From: Acinetobacter sp. ANC 4648
GTDB taxonomy: Bacteria > Pseudomonadota > Gammaproteobacteria > Pseudomonadales > Moraxellaceae
Length of the DNA stretch: 64,000 nucleotides
Direction: 5' to 3'
NCBI RefSeq assembly: GCF_002135345.1
Contig: NZ_NEGI01000004.1
Location: 216,891 to 280,890, forward strand
This document shows positions 25,780 to 35,160 of this stretch, piece after piece (position 1 is the first letter of the stretch; every line of letters begins with the position of its first letter). Below the pieces are notes generated by a model that worked only from the letters and a program-made list of their open reading frames with translations, was not told where the DNA came from and made no database searches. Both the position numbers and the translations under genes were made by a program.

Positions 25780-26313
25780 CTAATTTTTAATATTGACGTG
25801 ATAATCAATAAAAGTTTTGACCGCATAAATACGCTCAGTCTTGCGTCTAAAAGTCGCAACCAAGTCATAGCGATGCACATATTGTTGATTTAGAAAGTCG
25901 GGGGCCGTAACGATCTCACCACAGCCAACGTATTTAATTTTGTAGTCACGCAGTTGCGCGATGTTTTGCGGTATCGCTAGGCCATCTTTGAAGATGCTTG
26001 CGAATGATTGCCCATGGTGACCATAGAACGAGAGTGATAATTCCAATTCTTCATGTCGTATCGAATCCATACTTTCAGCATGTTGCTCAAAATAAGGCCC
26101 ATCGTCAGGACGTATCGACTTGACTGCGAAGGCACACCAATCCACGCCAATGGCGGGCATAGGTGGTGGCTCTGGTTGCCATCGTGGACGCACAAACTGT
26201 CCTGACAATGATGTTATGCCGACTATGAGTTCTTGAAAGATATCTTCTAGGTCTTGATCATGAGTAACAATCCCGCTTGGTGCGATATACCCACCAGTTG
26301 CAGAATCACCCAT
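25780..26313 (-). CDS. Neck/tail terminator protein (gp12-like, LIC_12616-type)
   Basis: 177 residues. FQELIVGITSLSGQFVRPRWQPEPPPMP and VDWCAFAVKSI, then SFYGHHGQSFASIF, are familiar from the short neck proteins of DUF3383-sheath phages. It lies directly upstream of the sheath and likely caps the tube and sheath for joining to the head. Confidence 0.75.
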   Translation of the reverse strand: MGDSATGGYIAPSGIVTHDQDLEDIFQELIVGITSLSGQFVRPRWQPEPPPMPAIGVDWCAFAVKSIRPDDGPYFEQHAESMDSIRHEELELSLSFYGHHGQSFASIFKDGLAIPQNIAQLRDYKIKYVGCGEIVTAPDFLNQQYVHRYDLVATFRRKTERIYAVKTFIDYHVNIKN

Positions 26314-26315
26314 AT

Positions 26316-26687
26316 TTACCCCGTGATAGGTTTAAGCTCGCAAATTGCTTTAATAAACCCTCGACCATATTGAGTGTTGGATAGAACTTGCGAGACGATA
26401 TATTTACGACCTTGCCATTCAATTTCATCCGCTTGGGAACTTGCATCACCTTCAGATAAAATAAAGCGCGTATGTAAATTAATAGCACCAGTAATAATCG
26501 TTCCATCAGGCTTACGATCCATTTTGTCACCACTGTTTGTAGTCACCACGGCGTTAAACTTATGAACTGTTTCAGTATTTTTAGATCGCCCATTATTACC
26601 AGCGACTACAGCTGTGCGAGTACAAATCAGTCCACGACTCATAAAGTCAGGATCAAGCAAAACATCACTTACATCTAAATTTGGCAT
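26316..26687 (-). CDS. Head-tail connector/neck protein, unknown family
   Basis: 123 residues, beta-rich (NLDVSDVLLDPDFMSRGLICTRT; HTRFILSEGD). One base overlap with the HK97 gp10-like gene above it. By position it belongs to the head-tail joining set; no enzyme motifs. I cannot name the family with certainty. Confidence 0.65.
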   Translation of the reverse strand: MPNLDVSDVLLDPDFMSRGLICTRTAVVAGNNGRSKNTETVHKFNAVVTTNSGDKMDRKPDGTIITGAINLHTRFILSEGDASSQADEIEWQGRKYIVSQVLSNTQYGRGFIKAICELKPITG

Positions 26688-27166
26688 TATTTTTCAACCT
26701 TCTTAATGATGTAGGTAATTGAATTACGCAGCTGACCGGTATCAATCAAAGGTTTTGTTCGTGTTTTACCTGCACGTCGTCTAGCCCTTAATGTTGCCTC
26801 AGATAATGGAGTAAAGTCACCACTATTAATTTTTGCTCTTACGCTGTTTTGAGCAACCATTCCCGCACGATTCAAACAACGATCTACACCTTGCGAATTA
26901 CCAGCTAGTGCTTGATCAATTGCCTTGGTTAATTGTGCAGCCGTCTGCTCTTGGCAATCCTCTACACCCGGTGCAAGAAATGCACGTGATGGAAGATTCA
27001 TTGCAGGTGAACCCGTTTCTTGAATATAACCAATTTGAGCATTAGTCATATCAGTATCAGAACGTGTCTCACCGTGCGGAATACCAACCAACACCTCTTG
27101 AGATATTAGTTTTTCAATTGCTTCAAGAATGCCAGCGAGTCCGTCACCAGTCGAAGTCACGCTCAT
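26687..27166 (-). CDS. HK97 gp10-like / virion morphogenesis protein
   Basis: 159 residues. It contains VLVGIPHGETR, NAQIGYIQETGSPAMNLPSRAFLAPG and RAGKTRTKPLIDTGQLRNSITY, the diagnostic pattern of gp10-like tail-completion or morphogenesis proteins. Overlaps neighbours on both sides by 1-4 bases in the joining cassette. Confidence 0.85.
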   Translation of the reverse strand: MSVTSTGDGLAGILEAIEKLISQEVLVGIPHGETRSDTDMTNAQIGYIQETGSPAMNLPSRAFLAPGVEDCQEQTAAQLTKAIDQALAGNSQGVDRCLNRAGMVAQNSVRAKINSGDFTPLSEATLRARRRAGKTRTKPLIDTGQLRNSITYIIKKVEK

Positions 27167-27549
27167 AGCTGAATACCTCCTGCTCCCACCATCATCATTA
27201 ATTGGTAAAACTGAATACCGAATGTAGTTTGATTCCAGTGACCTGCATCAGTAATCATGACACCCGATACATCCATTGACTTAGAGACACCATCAATAGA
27301 CTTGGAGGTTTCATTCCCAACAACCTTGCCACCAATACCACCCACATCAACGAAAGCCATATCACGCGCATAAAGTGTTAAGTAATGAGCCATAAATAAC
27401 GTAAGCCCATCATCTAGCAAATCATCCCATCGGCTTTCAGGTAGCAGCTTCTTTCCAAGTTTTAAATAAAAATTGAATTGCATCGATGGGTATAAATCCA
27501 AGTCAGCAAATACTGGCATCGTCTGCCGAAAGGTAGATTCATCTAACAT
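27163..27549 (-). CDS. Head-tail adaptor, DUF4054-like
   Basis: 128 residues. The outline FRQTMPVFADLDLYPSMQFNFYLKLG, then LFMAHYLTLYARDM, and the C-terminal YGIQFYQL-like FGIQFYQLMMM fit DUF4054 adaptors that dock on the portal. One-base overlap with the 126-aa gene and four-base overlap with the gp10-like gene. Confidence 0.8.
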   Translation of the reverse strand: MLDESTFRQTMPVFADLDLYPSMQFNFYLKLGKKLLPESRWDDLLDDGLTLFMAHYLTLYARDMAFVDVGGIGGKVVGNETSKSIDGVSKSMDVSGVMITDAGHWNQTTFGIQFYQLMMMVGAGGIQL

Positions 27550-27929
27550 TACTTAGCCTTTGGATCAGGTTTTGTTTCAGGCAGTGTTTGAGCCTTGGCC
27601 AACTGAACTTTCAGTGCTTCGATTTCTTTATCTTTAGCCTGACCCGATTTTTCTAATTCAGCAATCTTTTCATCAGCTGCAGCTGACTGAACTTTCAGTG
27701 CTTCATGTTCTACAGTTAATAGATCATGTGCATCTTGCAGCTCTTGATTGACGGCAACTGACGAGGTAATTTCCTGTGCATGTGCTTTGACAAACCAGTG
27801 ATCAGCAATTTCAGCATCCACCTCCTGCACACCGGCAGGAAGCGTTACTGTTTTTTGCTGACCATTTTCATCTTTACCAAGATTCACAACGAGTTCTTTC
27901 GTTAAAAGGATCTGTACAAGTTTAGTCAT
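27549..27929 (-). CDS. Coiled-coil structural protein downstream of capsid
   Basis: 126 residues. A beta-type N-terminus (VQILLTKELVVNLGKDENGQ) is followed by ADHWFVKAHAQEI and a long coiled coil (LLTVEHEALKVQ, IAELEKSGQAKDKEIEALK). Similar proteins follow DUF2184 capsids; perhaps a head-associated or scaffolding-like factor. Function uncertain. Confidence 0.6.
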   Translation of the reverse strand: MTKLVQILLTKELVVNLGKDENGQQKTVTLPAGVQEVDAEIADHWFVKAHAQEITSSVAVNQELQDAHDLLTVEHEALKVQSAAADEKIAELEKSGQAKDKEIEALKVQLAKAQTLPETKPDPKAK

Positions 27930-27941
27930 GGTCAGTGCTCC

Positions 27942-28961
27942 TTATAGACCGTCAGCGTAGTAAGCTGTTTCTGGGTAAACCCACTCAACTGCACCCAAGC
28001 GACCAAAATAAGTAGTCAACTGGCGTAGATCACGATATTCAAGCGGTGTACGTTGTAGTGGTACTAATGGGAAGCGAACTCGATTTTCTGATTGAGTATA
28101 AGTAACCATACGATCTTTACCACCAACGCCACGACCTACTAGCCATTTGGATGGTTGAATATCCAAAGGCTTGCCATTCACGGACATGCAAAGGTTATTG
28201 ATTTTTAGATATTCAAGAATTGAGATATTACCGGCATCACTAACTACACGAGTGGTTAACCAACCAAACTGAACTGGTGGTAAAAGTAATTTATCTGGGC
28301 ATACAGCAAAACCAGACGCAATCCATGCATTATTCAGAATCAGGTTTACATCATCCACAATCTGCTGTGGTGTGGCAGTCGCCCAAGAGGTATTGACGTT
28401 TGTTGCGCCAACTTTGCTTGAGTTTACTAAACCCTCCAAACCCAATTGAGCATCACCGATATAGACTTGCTCATCTACATCCATATTGTATTTAAGCGTT
28501 AGGCCTGCATGTTTTTGTGCATCAACTGGACGACCAACTTTTAAAGCTGATTCAAGCTCAGGCAATGTATAACCGATTTGCATAGCCCATAAAGTTAATG
28601 GTGCTGCGGTTTTACCAATGTCCAATGCAATACCTTGGATAGCATCGGTATTTTTACCAACCCAAGCTTTACCACTTCCCGACTGACCACCTGCAGCAGC
28701 AAATGTCGAATTCGTAAATGATGATGTTTCATCAGCAATTGAAACATCCGAACGCAGATCAATATCACGTGTCCATGTAACACTTGCTAAAGGCTCATGC
28801 ATGGTTTGATCTAAGCGTTCAAGCTCACCCACCAAAAAAATACCAGAGCTATCAACTGTACGCTGATCAAATGTCATCATCTGGTCACGTGTACGTGCGC
28901 GAATAGGATTACCCATCGCTACAGCTTGAGCCATGGTTGTGGCCAAGAGTAATTTACTCAT
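27942..28961 (-). CDS. Major capsid protein, DUF2184
   Basis: 339 residues. ASVTWTRDIDLRSDVSIADET, FAAAGGQSGSGKAWVGKNTDAIQGIALD and LTLWAMQIGYTLPELE are the DUF2184 capsid pattern. The C-terminus has VRFPLVPLQRTPLEYRDLRQLTTYFGRLGAVEWVYPE in outline, a P-domain-like end. It forms the HK97-fold icosahedral shell. It follows a decoration-like protein and the protease, as usual. Confidence 0.9.
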   Translation of the reverse strand: MSKLLLATTMAQAVAMGNPIRARTRDQMMTFDQRTVDSSGIFLVGELERLDQTMHEPLASVTWTRDIDLRSDVSIADETSSFTNSTFAAAGGQSGSGKAWVGKNTDAIQGIALDIGKTAAPLTLWAMQIGYTLPELESALKVGRPVDAQKHAGLTLKYNMDVDEQVYIGDAQLGLEGLVNSSKVGATNVNTSWATATPQQIVDDVNLILNNAWIASGFAVCPDKLLLPPVQFGWLTTRVVSDAGNISILEYLKINNLCMSVNGKPLDIQPSKWLVGRGVGGKDRMVTYTQSENRVRFPLVPLQRTPLEYRDLRQLTTYFGRLGAVEWVYPETAYYADGL

Positions 28962-28981
28962 ATTTACTTTTCCCTAGTCGT

Positions 28982-29006
28982 AAAAAAAGACGCTTTAAGC
29001 GCCCTC
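28982..29006 (-). terminator. Intrinsic terminator between capsid and decoration genes
   Basis: On the minus strand GGGCGCTT/AAAGCGTC is followed by seven T, directly before the capsid gene. Near-copy of the element at 17045-17064. Confidence 0.6.
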
Positions 29007-29024
29007 GATTTACGTCATTTAAAT

Positions 29025-29504
29025 TTAGATGTTGTAAGAGATTTCTACATTGCCACTAGCATCAGCTGCATGCATGAAGATTGCATCCACTTCAATTGTG
29101 TTTGCTGCATCTGCAACCGCTTCGATACCACCAATTGGTTTTGCTTCTGTGCCAGCATTTATACGAACAAAAACTTTACCACCAGTTTTTGAAGCACCAG
29201 CATTACATTTCACGGTCATATAGCCACGGCGTAATACATCATTAAAGCCAGTAACTGGAATAGCAGCACCTAAACCATTTGTTGCTGATTGAGTTGGGTA
29301 TGATCGAACGATAAGACCGTAAATATTTGAGGCAGTATCAGCAGCAGTCAACGGTGCAAATTTACCGTTAGCATCCAACTTACCGAACAAGCCAAACCCT
29401 GCAAAACCAGTCACTGTATTATGGGCTTCAATGGTTGAATGTGATTTACGTGATACATCACCCGCAATACCTGACGGCATACGGTATAAGAATGAGTTAC
29501 CCAT
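29025..29504 (-). CDS. Head decoration/cement-like protein
   Basis: 159 residues, Gly/Ala/Thr-rich beta structure (TVTGFAGFGLFGKLDANGKFAPL; TVKCNAGASKTGGKVFVRIN) like the DUF2190-type cement proteins found between protease and capsid. No catalytic motifs. Confidence 0.7.
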   Translation of the reverse strand: MGNSFLYRMPSGIAGDVSRKSHSTIEAHNTVTGFAGFGLFGKLDANGKFAPLTAADTASNIYGLIVRSYPTQSATNGLGAAIPVTGFNDVLRRGYMTVKCNAGASKTGGKVFVRINAGTEAKPIGGIEAVADAANTIEVDAIFMHAADASGNVEISYNI

Positions 29505-29506
29505 GA

Positions 29507-30811
29507 TTACTGTCCTTTATTCCAGAAGGCTTTGTTTTTAGCGTTAATGTCGGCAGGCGTTGGAGCTGAGCGACCGAAGTCACGCGTCGTTACACCAGTG
29601 CGTACACCTTTCGCATTGTTTTGCTGTTTGATAAGTTCAGATGCACCAATGAATGCCGCATCAACCGTATAAGCTGGTAATGCATCAATATTGGCATTGG
29701 CACCACCAACAAATGGCCCAATCGTTTTAACGCCATCCGCAGTTGCGTACGCTAATTTCAGAGCATTACGTTTTGCGGTGTCAGCAACCTTGCCGATATC
29801 TTTAGATGCTGAATCCAACGTAGGAAGTTTTAAACCCGGTGCAAGAATTTCAGCACGTGCACGAATATCCTGAAGTGAATCGCCCGTGTATTTTTCCACA
29901 CCACTTTCATCTAATTTCTTAGCTGGTTCAGCTTTGGTCAAATCACCGTCGTCTTTTGTTGGCTCACCTTCAGGATCATCATCTTCGGTATTCTTTTCAG
30001 GATCATCCGAATCTTTGGTTTTTTTCTTTTCCAAGGCACCCATTCGTGAATCCATGGTTTTCATGAATTGCCGCATTTCTTTTTGGAATTTCGCATCAGC
30101 AGTTTTGCCTTTACCTTCTTCCTCGTCATCATCTTCCGGTTCATCGGAATCATTGGTTACGCCCGCTTCTTCCAAAGCCTCATCAATCGTAAGTTTGATT
30201 TTCTTGCGCAAACTATCTAAAAAGCCAGTTTTTTTAGGCATCTGTTTATCTCCAATTGAGCAACGCGAACCGCACCGCCCTTTGTCTACTAATGCAACGT
30301 GATTACCAATAATGTTGCTCTGAACCCCTTTGCCTTTACTGACTTCTGTATAGTCAGCGTCATAGCCTAGAGAGATTTGTACTTTCCCACCCTGAACCGC
30401 TTCAATCGCATCCTTGTCTTGAACAAGTAAATCAGCAATTAACAAGTGATCTTCAATACCCTCGCCACGGCGCACGTTCTGTGCCGTACCTTTTGACAAC
30501 TCTTTCCAATTGTCTGGTGTTACCCAATCGTCTGGATGGTCATCTGTGATGGGCTTACCTTCAAAACTTGCAATCGTTTCAGGTCGGAATAAATCATCAT
30601 CACCGCGAGTAATGACTATCAAACCGGCATCCGCTGTGACAGGAACTTCGCCTTCGCCATAAAGCAAACTACCAGTACAAGCAATCGCTACGTCACGACA
30701 TAGCAAATAGCCTTCTGGTGTAACTTCACGAGTCTTGCCAAGTTTACCGACGGTGTAAAAATTGGATCGATCTTTGGTCTGCCGATCCTTTGTATGTTTT
30801 TTCTTAAACAT
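29507..30811 (-). CDS. Prohead protease, DUF2213
   Basis: 434 residues. The N-terminal 180 residues match DUF2213: REVTPEGYLLCRDVAIACTG, FEGKPITDDHPDDWV (His of the active site), and VSLGYD-like QISLGYDADYTE with the nearby GNHVALVDKGRCG. An acidic low-complexity middle (about 225-300, Asp/Glu/Lys) resembles a scaffolding region, suggesting a fused protease-scaffold. It processes the prohead during maturation. Confidence 0.85.
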   Translation of the reverse strand: MFKKKHTKDRQTKDRSNFYTVGKLGKTREVTPEGYLLCRDVAIACTGSLLYGEGEVPVTADAGLIVITRGDDDLFRPETIASFEGKPITDDHPDDWVTPDNWKELSKGTAQNVRRGEGIEDHLLIADLLVQDKDAIEAVQGGKVQISLGYDADYTEVSKGKGVQSNIIGNHVALVDKGRCGSRCSIGDKQMPKKTGFLDSLRKKIKLTIDEALEEAGVTNDSDEPEDDDEEEGKGKTADAKFQKEMRQFMKTMDSRMGALEKKKTKDSDDPEKNTEDDDPEGEPTKDDGDLTKAEPAKKLDESGVEKYTGDSLQDIRARAEILAPGLKLPTLDSASKDIGKVADTAKRNALKLAYATADGVKTIGPFVGGANANIDALPAYTVDAAFIGASELIKQQNNAKGVRTGVTTRDFGRSAPTPADINAKNKAFWNKGQ

Positions 30812-30833
30812 GATTCACCTTTGAATAGGCAAT

Positions 30834-30855
30834 AAAAAACCACCGCATGGGTGGT
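30834..30855 (-). terminator. Intrinsic terminator after the gpF-like gene
   Basis: ACCACC/GGTGGT stem followed on the minus strand by six T. It lies between the minor head and protease genes inside the late operon. Confidence 0.75.
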
Positions 30856-31595
30856 CAATCCTCAGGAATAACTGGTTCTGGATAACAGCGACAATTCCAA
30901 ATACAACCGGCATGAGCACGTGTACCTGATCTCTCATCGGCGATTGGTGGTTCACTCCATTTAAAGAACTGACCGTTCAATTTTTTATGCTCATCACGTA
31001 CATCGCTATCTTCGGAACTTCGCCAAATATAACCATCACTGCCTAAGTCCTTTGCACGTGCTTCAGTGAATGCTGTAGTCGCTCTGGATATCTCTGTGCG
31101 CGCAATGGTATTAGCTCTAGCCTTAGTGACTCCACCAATAGCCATAATCAGACCTGATATCTCATCAGCTCGACCGCCTTCAATGACGGCGCGTGTAGCT
31201 AGATCATGAACTCGTTGAGCAGCATTAAGAGGAAGCGACTTAATCAATCCAACTTGATCAGCAAGAAGTTTTTGCATAACCGCACCAACATCAGTGTTCC
31301 TGATTTGATGCTTCACGCCAATAGACATATCCGTTGCATAAATCAGCCATGTCTTTTCATCACGTAAAGCCACATCCATCAAAATACGAGAAGATGCATT
31401 CACAGCCCATACATCGAGTGATTCAGCATATTTCCTTAAAGCAGTCACAATCGATGGATAAACCGTTTCATCTGTTACATCAAAACCCTTAATAATTGAA
31501 TCGATATAACCAGATATTTTACGCAGCTGCTGTCCGTACTTCTTCTCCACCTTTCTTGCTCGGTTCGGTGTGTGGCGGATTCTCTCCATCGTCAT
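30855..31595 (-). CDS. Minor head protein, Mu gpF-like
   Basis: 246 residues from ATG 31595 behind GAGAG; an upstream ATG at 31679 is in frame but deep in the portal gene. The C-terminal third has the gpF signature: RANTIARTEISRATTAFTEARA, then DGYIWRSSEDSDVRDEHKKLNGQFF and the HAGCIWNCRC zinc-like end. It is a few-copy head protein near the portal. The overlap with the portal end is 77 bases in another frame. Confidence 0.85.
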   Translation of the reverse strand: MTMERIRHTPNRARKVEKKYGQQLRKISGYIDSIIKGFDVTDETVYPSIVTALRKYAESLDVWAVNASSRILMDVALRDEKTWLIYATDMSIGVKHQIRNTDVGAVMQKLLADQVGLIKSLPLNAAQRVHDLATRAVIEGGRADEISGLIMAIGGVTKARANTIARTEISRATTAFTEARAKDLGSDGYIWRSSEDSDVRDEHKKLNGQFFKWSEPPIADERSGTRAHAGCIWNCRCYPEPVIPED

Positions 31596-32931
31596 AATTC
31601 TCTCGAGGTTTCGGCACTTCATCATCAGCGGCCTCAATATCTGCATCTGTGATATTTGAATAAATACCTGTGATTTCACTCGACTGGCGGAGTTCTTTCA
31701 TTGCCGCTTGGGTACTAATCAATCCTTGCTCTTCCGCCTTGCAAACAGCATCGGTAACTTTGGTCGCAATATCAGCTTTCTGAACATCGTCAATTTGCCA
31801 CAATGATGCAAAATCAAATGTGAATGAATTAGGCAACGGCTTACCAAGCGTGGACAACGAGACAATTCGCAAAAGCTTGCCAAGTCCTGTGCGCATACGG
31901 CGTTCTTGTTGCTGATTGATATTGTCGTAATAGTTGCTTAGATCAGATTCACCTGTTGCATTCATACCAGATGGGGATTGACCAAATAAGCGCACCAGTG
32001 GAATTTGTGAAGCGCCTGATAGCTGTTGCCCAAACTGCAGTAGCACAGCATCAAGTCCTGCAAAGCTATATGTATGTGTTTGAAACTCATCCTCGGAATC
32101 CATAAGGGTCATACCCTCATTGGACTGCCATAATCGGATATGTTCAATCTGCTTTACTAGGCCCTCAAGTGCTTTACCACCTGCCGCAATAATTGAACGT
32201 AAGCCTTTAACCTTGTACGTGCGTAAGTGCGCTTTATAAACCAATTGAGCAATACCGGTCGTCGTACTATCAAATGCAATTAAACGATCAAGCAGACGCT
32301 CAATAACCGACTGCCCCCATAGGTTTTCAGCAACACGTTGCCAATAAGGTAGATCCACACCATCAAATCGAATGACACGTGAATAATGAATACGTTGATT
32401 AGATAAGCCCAATGAGTCAGCAATCACATCGTAGTATTTCGGCTTACCAAAGTCTGGGCCATACTCGCTGACCAGATCTTGCAATGTAGGTTGCACAAGC
32501 CAGCGATCCAAGACCATAAGGCCTTTAAATGAATCTTTGCCCACTGAGTCAATATTTAACGGCGTACTGACATTTTGACCATCAATCAGCATGACAGCGA
32601 TAGCACCACCATAGAGGCGACCCCATTTAATTACATTGGTAATCTCATTCCAGATTTCCAGCTCATCCAATTTCGACTGAATCAACTCTGCATCTTTAGG
32701 GTCTTCCAATCCTCGAATATTAATCCCTTCACGGGTCATATCCTCAGCTACCACATCAACCACTTGACCAACGATCCAAGATGATCGATACATTGCTTCA
32801 AGCTTTAAACGGTCACGGCTCAGGAAATCGAAAGCATAACTAGATTGATCGTTTTGACTTCCTGCACCCAAGCCGAGTCGCGCAGCAAAGTTTTGAAAAC
32901 CATCTGCGGTAAAAATATTTGAAAATTTCAT
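31519..32931 (-). CDS. Portal protein, DUF1073
   Basis: 470 residues. It contains SYAFDFLSRDRLKLEAMYRSSWIVGQVVDVVAEDMTREGI in outline, RLYGGAIAVMLIDGQ, and the typical VRLFGQSPSGMNATGESDLSNYYDNI. This is the DUF1073 portal family, part of which shares a Pfam grouping with Acb1 anti-CBASS proteins; I see no evidence for that activity here. It forms the dodecameric DNA gate and follows the terminase. Confidence 0.88.
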   Translation of the reverse strand: MKFSNIFTADGFQNFAARLGLGAGSQNDQSSYAFDFLSRDRLKLEAMYRSSWIVGQVVDVVAEDMTREGINIRGLEDPKDAELIQSKLDELEIWNEITNVIKWGRLYGGAIAVMLIDGQNVSTPLNIDSVGKDSFKGLMVLDRWLVQPTLQDLVSEYGPDFGKPKYYDVIADSLGLSNQRIHYSRVIRFDGVDLPYWQRVAENLWGQSVIERLLDRLIAFDSTTTGIAQLVYKAHLRTYKVKGLRSIIAAGGKALEGLVKQIEHIRLWQSNEGMTLMDSEDEFQTHTYSFAGLDAVLLQFGQQLSGASQIPLVRLFGQSPSGMNATGESDLSNYYDNINQQQERRMRTGLGKLLRIVSLSTLGKPLPNSFTFDFASLWQIDDVQKADIATKVTDAVCKAEEQGLISTQAAMKELRQSSEITGIYSNITDADIEAADDEVPKPRENYDDGENPPHTEPSKKGGEEVRTAAA

Positions 32932-32943
32932 TTTTTATCTCGG

Positions 32944-34602
32944 TTAGAGCTTATCCCATATCGCCATATCGGAAATTGCCGGGTTAAAGCAGATCATCAC
33001 GCTATCAGCACGGTTAGGAGATACAGCACCATCAGGTTGCTTATTGACTAAGATTTTTCCGACACCATTTTTCATATAGGTTGGTTGGGACAACTCCATC
33101 ACCAACTGGTCAAACTCATTCTTATTAATATGCTCACTAGATAGTGAAATTAGATTGTCGGAGTCATACTCCATGCCTTTTAAAGCACGATAAGTATTTT
33201 GGAATCTCATGCGTAAAGCCCACCATGATTGAGCCTTCAGGTTGGCAAAGAAGTCTTTATTTTTACGCTTCTCTACCATTTCACCTTCAGGATCATGCAC
33301 GGCGGCTGAGCCACGGAACGGTTCAACAGTAATTTCAGTACCACCAATTTCACGTTGCTGTTCATTGATCACACGCGCATCACCACGGACGCCAGCACCT
33401 AAGCCATCGGCATCGTAATAAAATAAGCCGTAGTCTTTATCTATGCAGACATCCATAGTCTTTTGCGTAGTACCAAAGATGTCATCACCTTTACCAGACC
33501 ATGACTCTAAGTACTCCAAAATAATGCCATGACGGCCTGCGAATGAGTTCTTATCTCTACCCTCATCTGCAACGTCTAGTGCACCAATACGATCACCAGT
33601 GGCCTCAATATTCAGTTTCTTGTGTGAATCAATAGCAGCTTGAACCCATGTAGAGGGGATCAGCACCCCTTCAACCGAAGCGGCATAGTTAATATCGACC
33701 TCTTGAGCCAATACCACTTCGTCTAAAGTGGCCAACTGTTTTTCATACCATGGGTAAATTAGCTTGCCACGTAAATCAACCTGCCAATTCTTATCAGGGT
33801 TAGCACGCCACGGCATCGTGAATACTGAGTAACGACCGCTAAAACGATCACGATGAAAACGATCACCGATACCGTTTGGTGTAGATCCTTTGATATGTAC
33901 GTTAGTATTTTGAGAAATTGCAGCATCTACAGCTTCTTGGCGCTCAACAAATGCCCACTCATCCAAAAAGTACATTGAGGTACGACCACCACGACCAATG
34001 TTGTCACCCGCCTCACCTGTGATAGTTGCGCCATTATCAGGATTGACGATACGCATGTAGTTATCATGGTCACGCTGATTGAAGTTTTTAGGCTTCATCC
34101 AATCGGGCATCTTGCTGAACATATCTCGAAACTTATGTAATAGCGTTTTAGGATCGCCACGCTTATCTACAAGTTCCTCTTTACGACTACCGACACCACC
34201 TGCAAAGCCTTCAATGTATAACCATCGATGCAAGTAAAAACCCAATACAACGTAACTCATGCCCTCATCGCGTGACTTCTCAATCAAGCCATGAGTTTGT
34301 GTACCTTCACGTTCAAGTAGCCAATCAACCAGTTCAACTTGCTTGGGCCGTAATACAAAAGGAATATTGGCAGGCAACCCAAATGCCATACCGCGCGGAT
34401 CGTATGTCCATATCCAGTGATTAAACCAATGCACTGGATCTTTACTGCATTTATAGATTTCAGCTTGTTTACTTAATTCACTTTGCTCTATCACAGCTTT
34501 GTAGTAGTAACGCCTCGTCATCTCAGCAATGACTTCAGGTAGACGTGTATTAATCGTCCACTCTTTAATTAGTGGCGCTATTTCTTCCAATGCATAAGTC
34601 AT
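32944..34602 (-). CDS. Terminase large subunit
   Basis: 552 residues. The ATPase has an adapted Walker A, EKSRDEGMSY (about 108-117), and Walker B SMYFLDEWAF (about 209-218). The nuclease half has ALDVADEGRDKNSF and YYDADGLGAGV, with the acidic metal-binding residues. It packages DNA into proheads. Overlaps the small subunit by four bases. Confidence 0.93.
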   Translation of the reverse strand: MTYALEEIAPLIKEWTINTRLPEVIAEMTRRYYYKAVIEQSELSKQAEIYKCSKDPVHWFNHWIWTYDPRGMAFGLPANIPFVLRPKQVELVDWLLEREGTQTHGLIEKSRDEGMSYVVLGFYLHRWLYIEGFAGGVGSRKEELVDKRGDPKTLLHKFRDMFSKMPDWMKPKNFNQRDHDNYMRIVNPDNGATITGEAGDNIGRGGRTSMYFLDEWAFVERQEAVDAAISQNTNVHIKGSTPNGIGDRFHRDRFSGRYSVFTMPWRANPDKNWQVDLRGKLIYPWYEKQLATLDEVVLAQEVDINYAASVEGVLIPSTWVQAAIDSHKKLNIEATGDRIGALDVADEGRDKNSFAGRHGIILEYLESWSGKGDDIFGTTQKTMDVCIDKDYGLFYYDADGLGAGVRGDARVINEQQREIGGTEITVEPFRGSAAVHDPEGEMVEKRKNKDFFANLKAQSWWALRMRFQNTYRALKGMEYDSDNLISLSSEHINKNEFDQLVMELSQPTYMKNGVGKILVNKQPDGAVSPNRADSVMICFNPAISDMAIWDKL

Positions 34603-35099
34603 AGCTTTCCATTAATCGCTAAACGTGAAAGTTCCTGTGGTGTTAATTTTGCTAGTTCATCTGGGCTATATGCAGGCTGTGCGGTTTTTTGTTCATTCTC
34701 AGTTTTAATTGCACCACCATTGGCACCAGTAACCTCTTGCCGAGTAACACGCCCATCAGTTTCTTGAAATGCTTGTTTGAGTAGATTTTGCTTTACTCTT
34801 TTATTACGACCAGCATCTTCATACATACTCTGAAGCTCACGTAGACGAAATGCCTTATTTGCTATCGCAATATCCTCAACATTCTCTCGAAAATCTTTGC
34901 GGGTGCGGTTAAATAAATCTTTTAATTTCTTGCTGAGATTACGACCTGAGTATTTGGTTGGGTCGTATACTTGACACTGACTGCGACTAACTTCAATGCC
35001 GTATTCTTGCTTGACAGCATCTGCCACCTGTTGAGGGGTTTCAAAGCAAGCAAGAGACTGAACTATAAAGATTTTTACAGGCTCTTTAAGTGCCGCCAT
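34599..35099 (-). CDS. Terminase small subunit, DUF2280-like
   Basis: 166 residues. EPVKIFIVQSLACFETPQQVADAVKQEYGIEVSRSQCQVYDPTK in outline is an HTH DNA-recognition domain characteristic of DUF2280. A coiled coil (FRLRELQSMYEDAG) and an acidic/Pro tail that would contact the large subunit follow. Upstream lies the palindromic tgtacagctacgtaca area, possibly part of the packaging site. Confidence 0.82.
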   Translation of the reverse strand: MAALKEPVKIFIVQSLACFETPQQVADAVKQEYGIEVSRSQCQVYDPTKYSGRNLSKKLKDLFNRTRKDFRENVEDIAIANKAFRLRELQSMYEDAGRNKRVKQNLLKQAFQETDGRVTRQEVTGANGGAIKTENEQKTAQPAYSPDELAKLTPQELSRLAINGKL

Positions 35100-35137
35100 A
35101 AACTCACCTCTGTACAGCTACGTACAGCAAGACAGGC

Positions 35138-35160
35138 AAAAAAAAAGAGCCACTCGGCTC
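35138..35160 (-). terminator. Intrinsic terminator between metallopeptidase and terminase genes
   Basis: GAGCC/GGCTC stem followed on the minus strand by nine T, a strong terminator directly before the packaging genes in the late operon. Confidence 0.8.

Noticed and set aside
31519..32931. Anti-CBASS activity of the portal-family protein
   Set aside because: The protein reads as an ordinary DUF1073 portal in a packaging gene cluster; the database name alone is not evidence.
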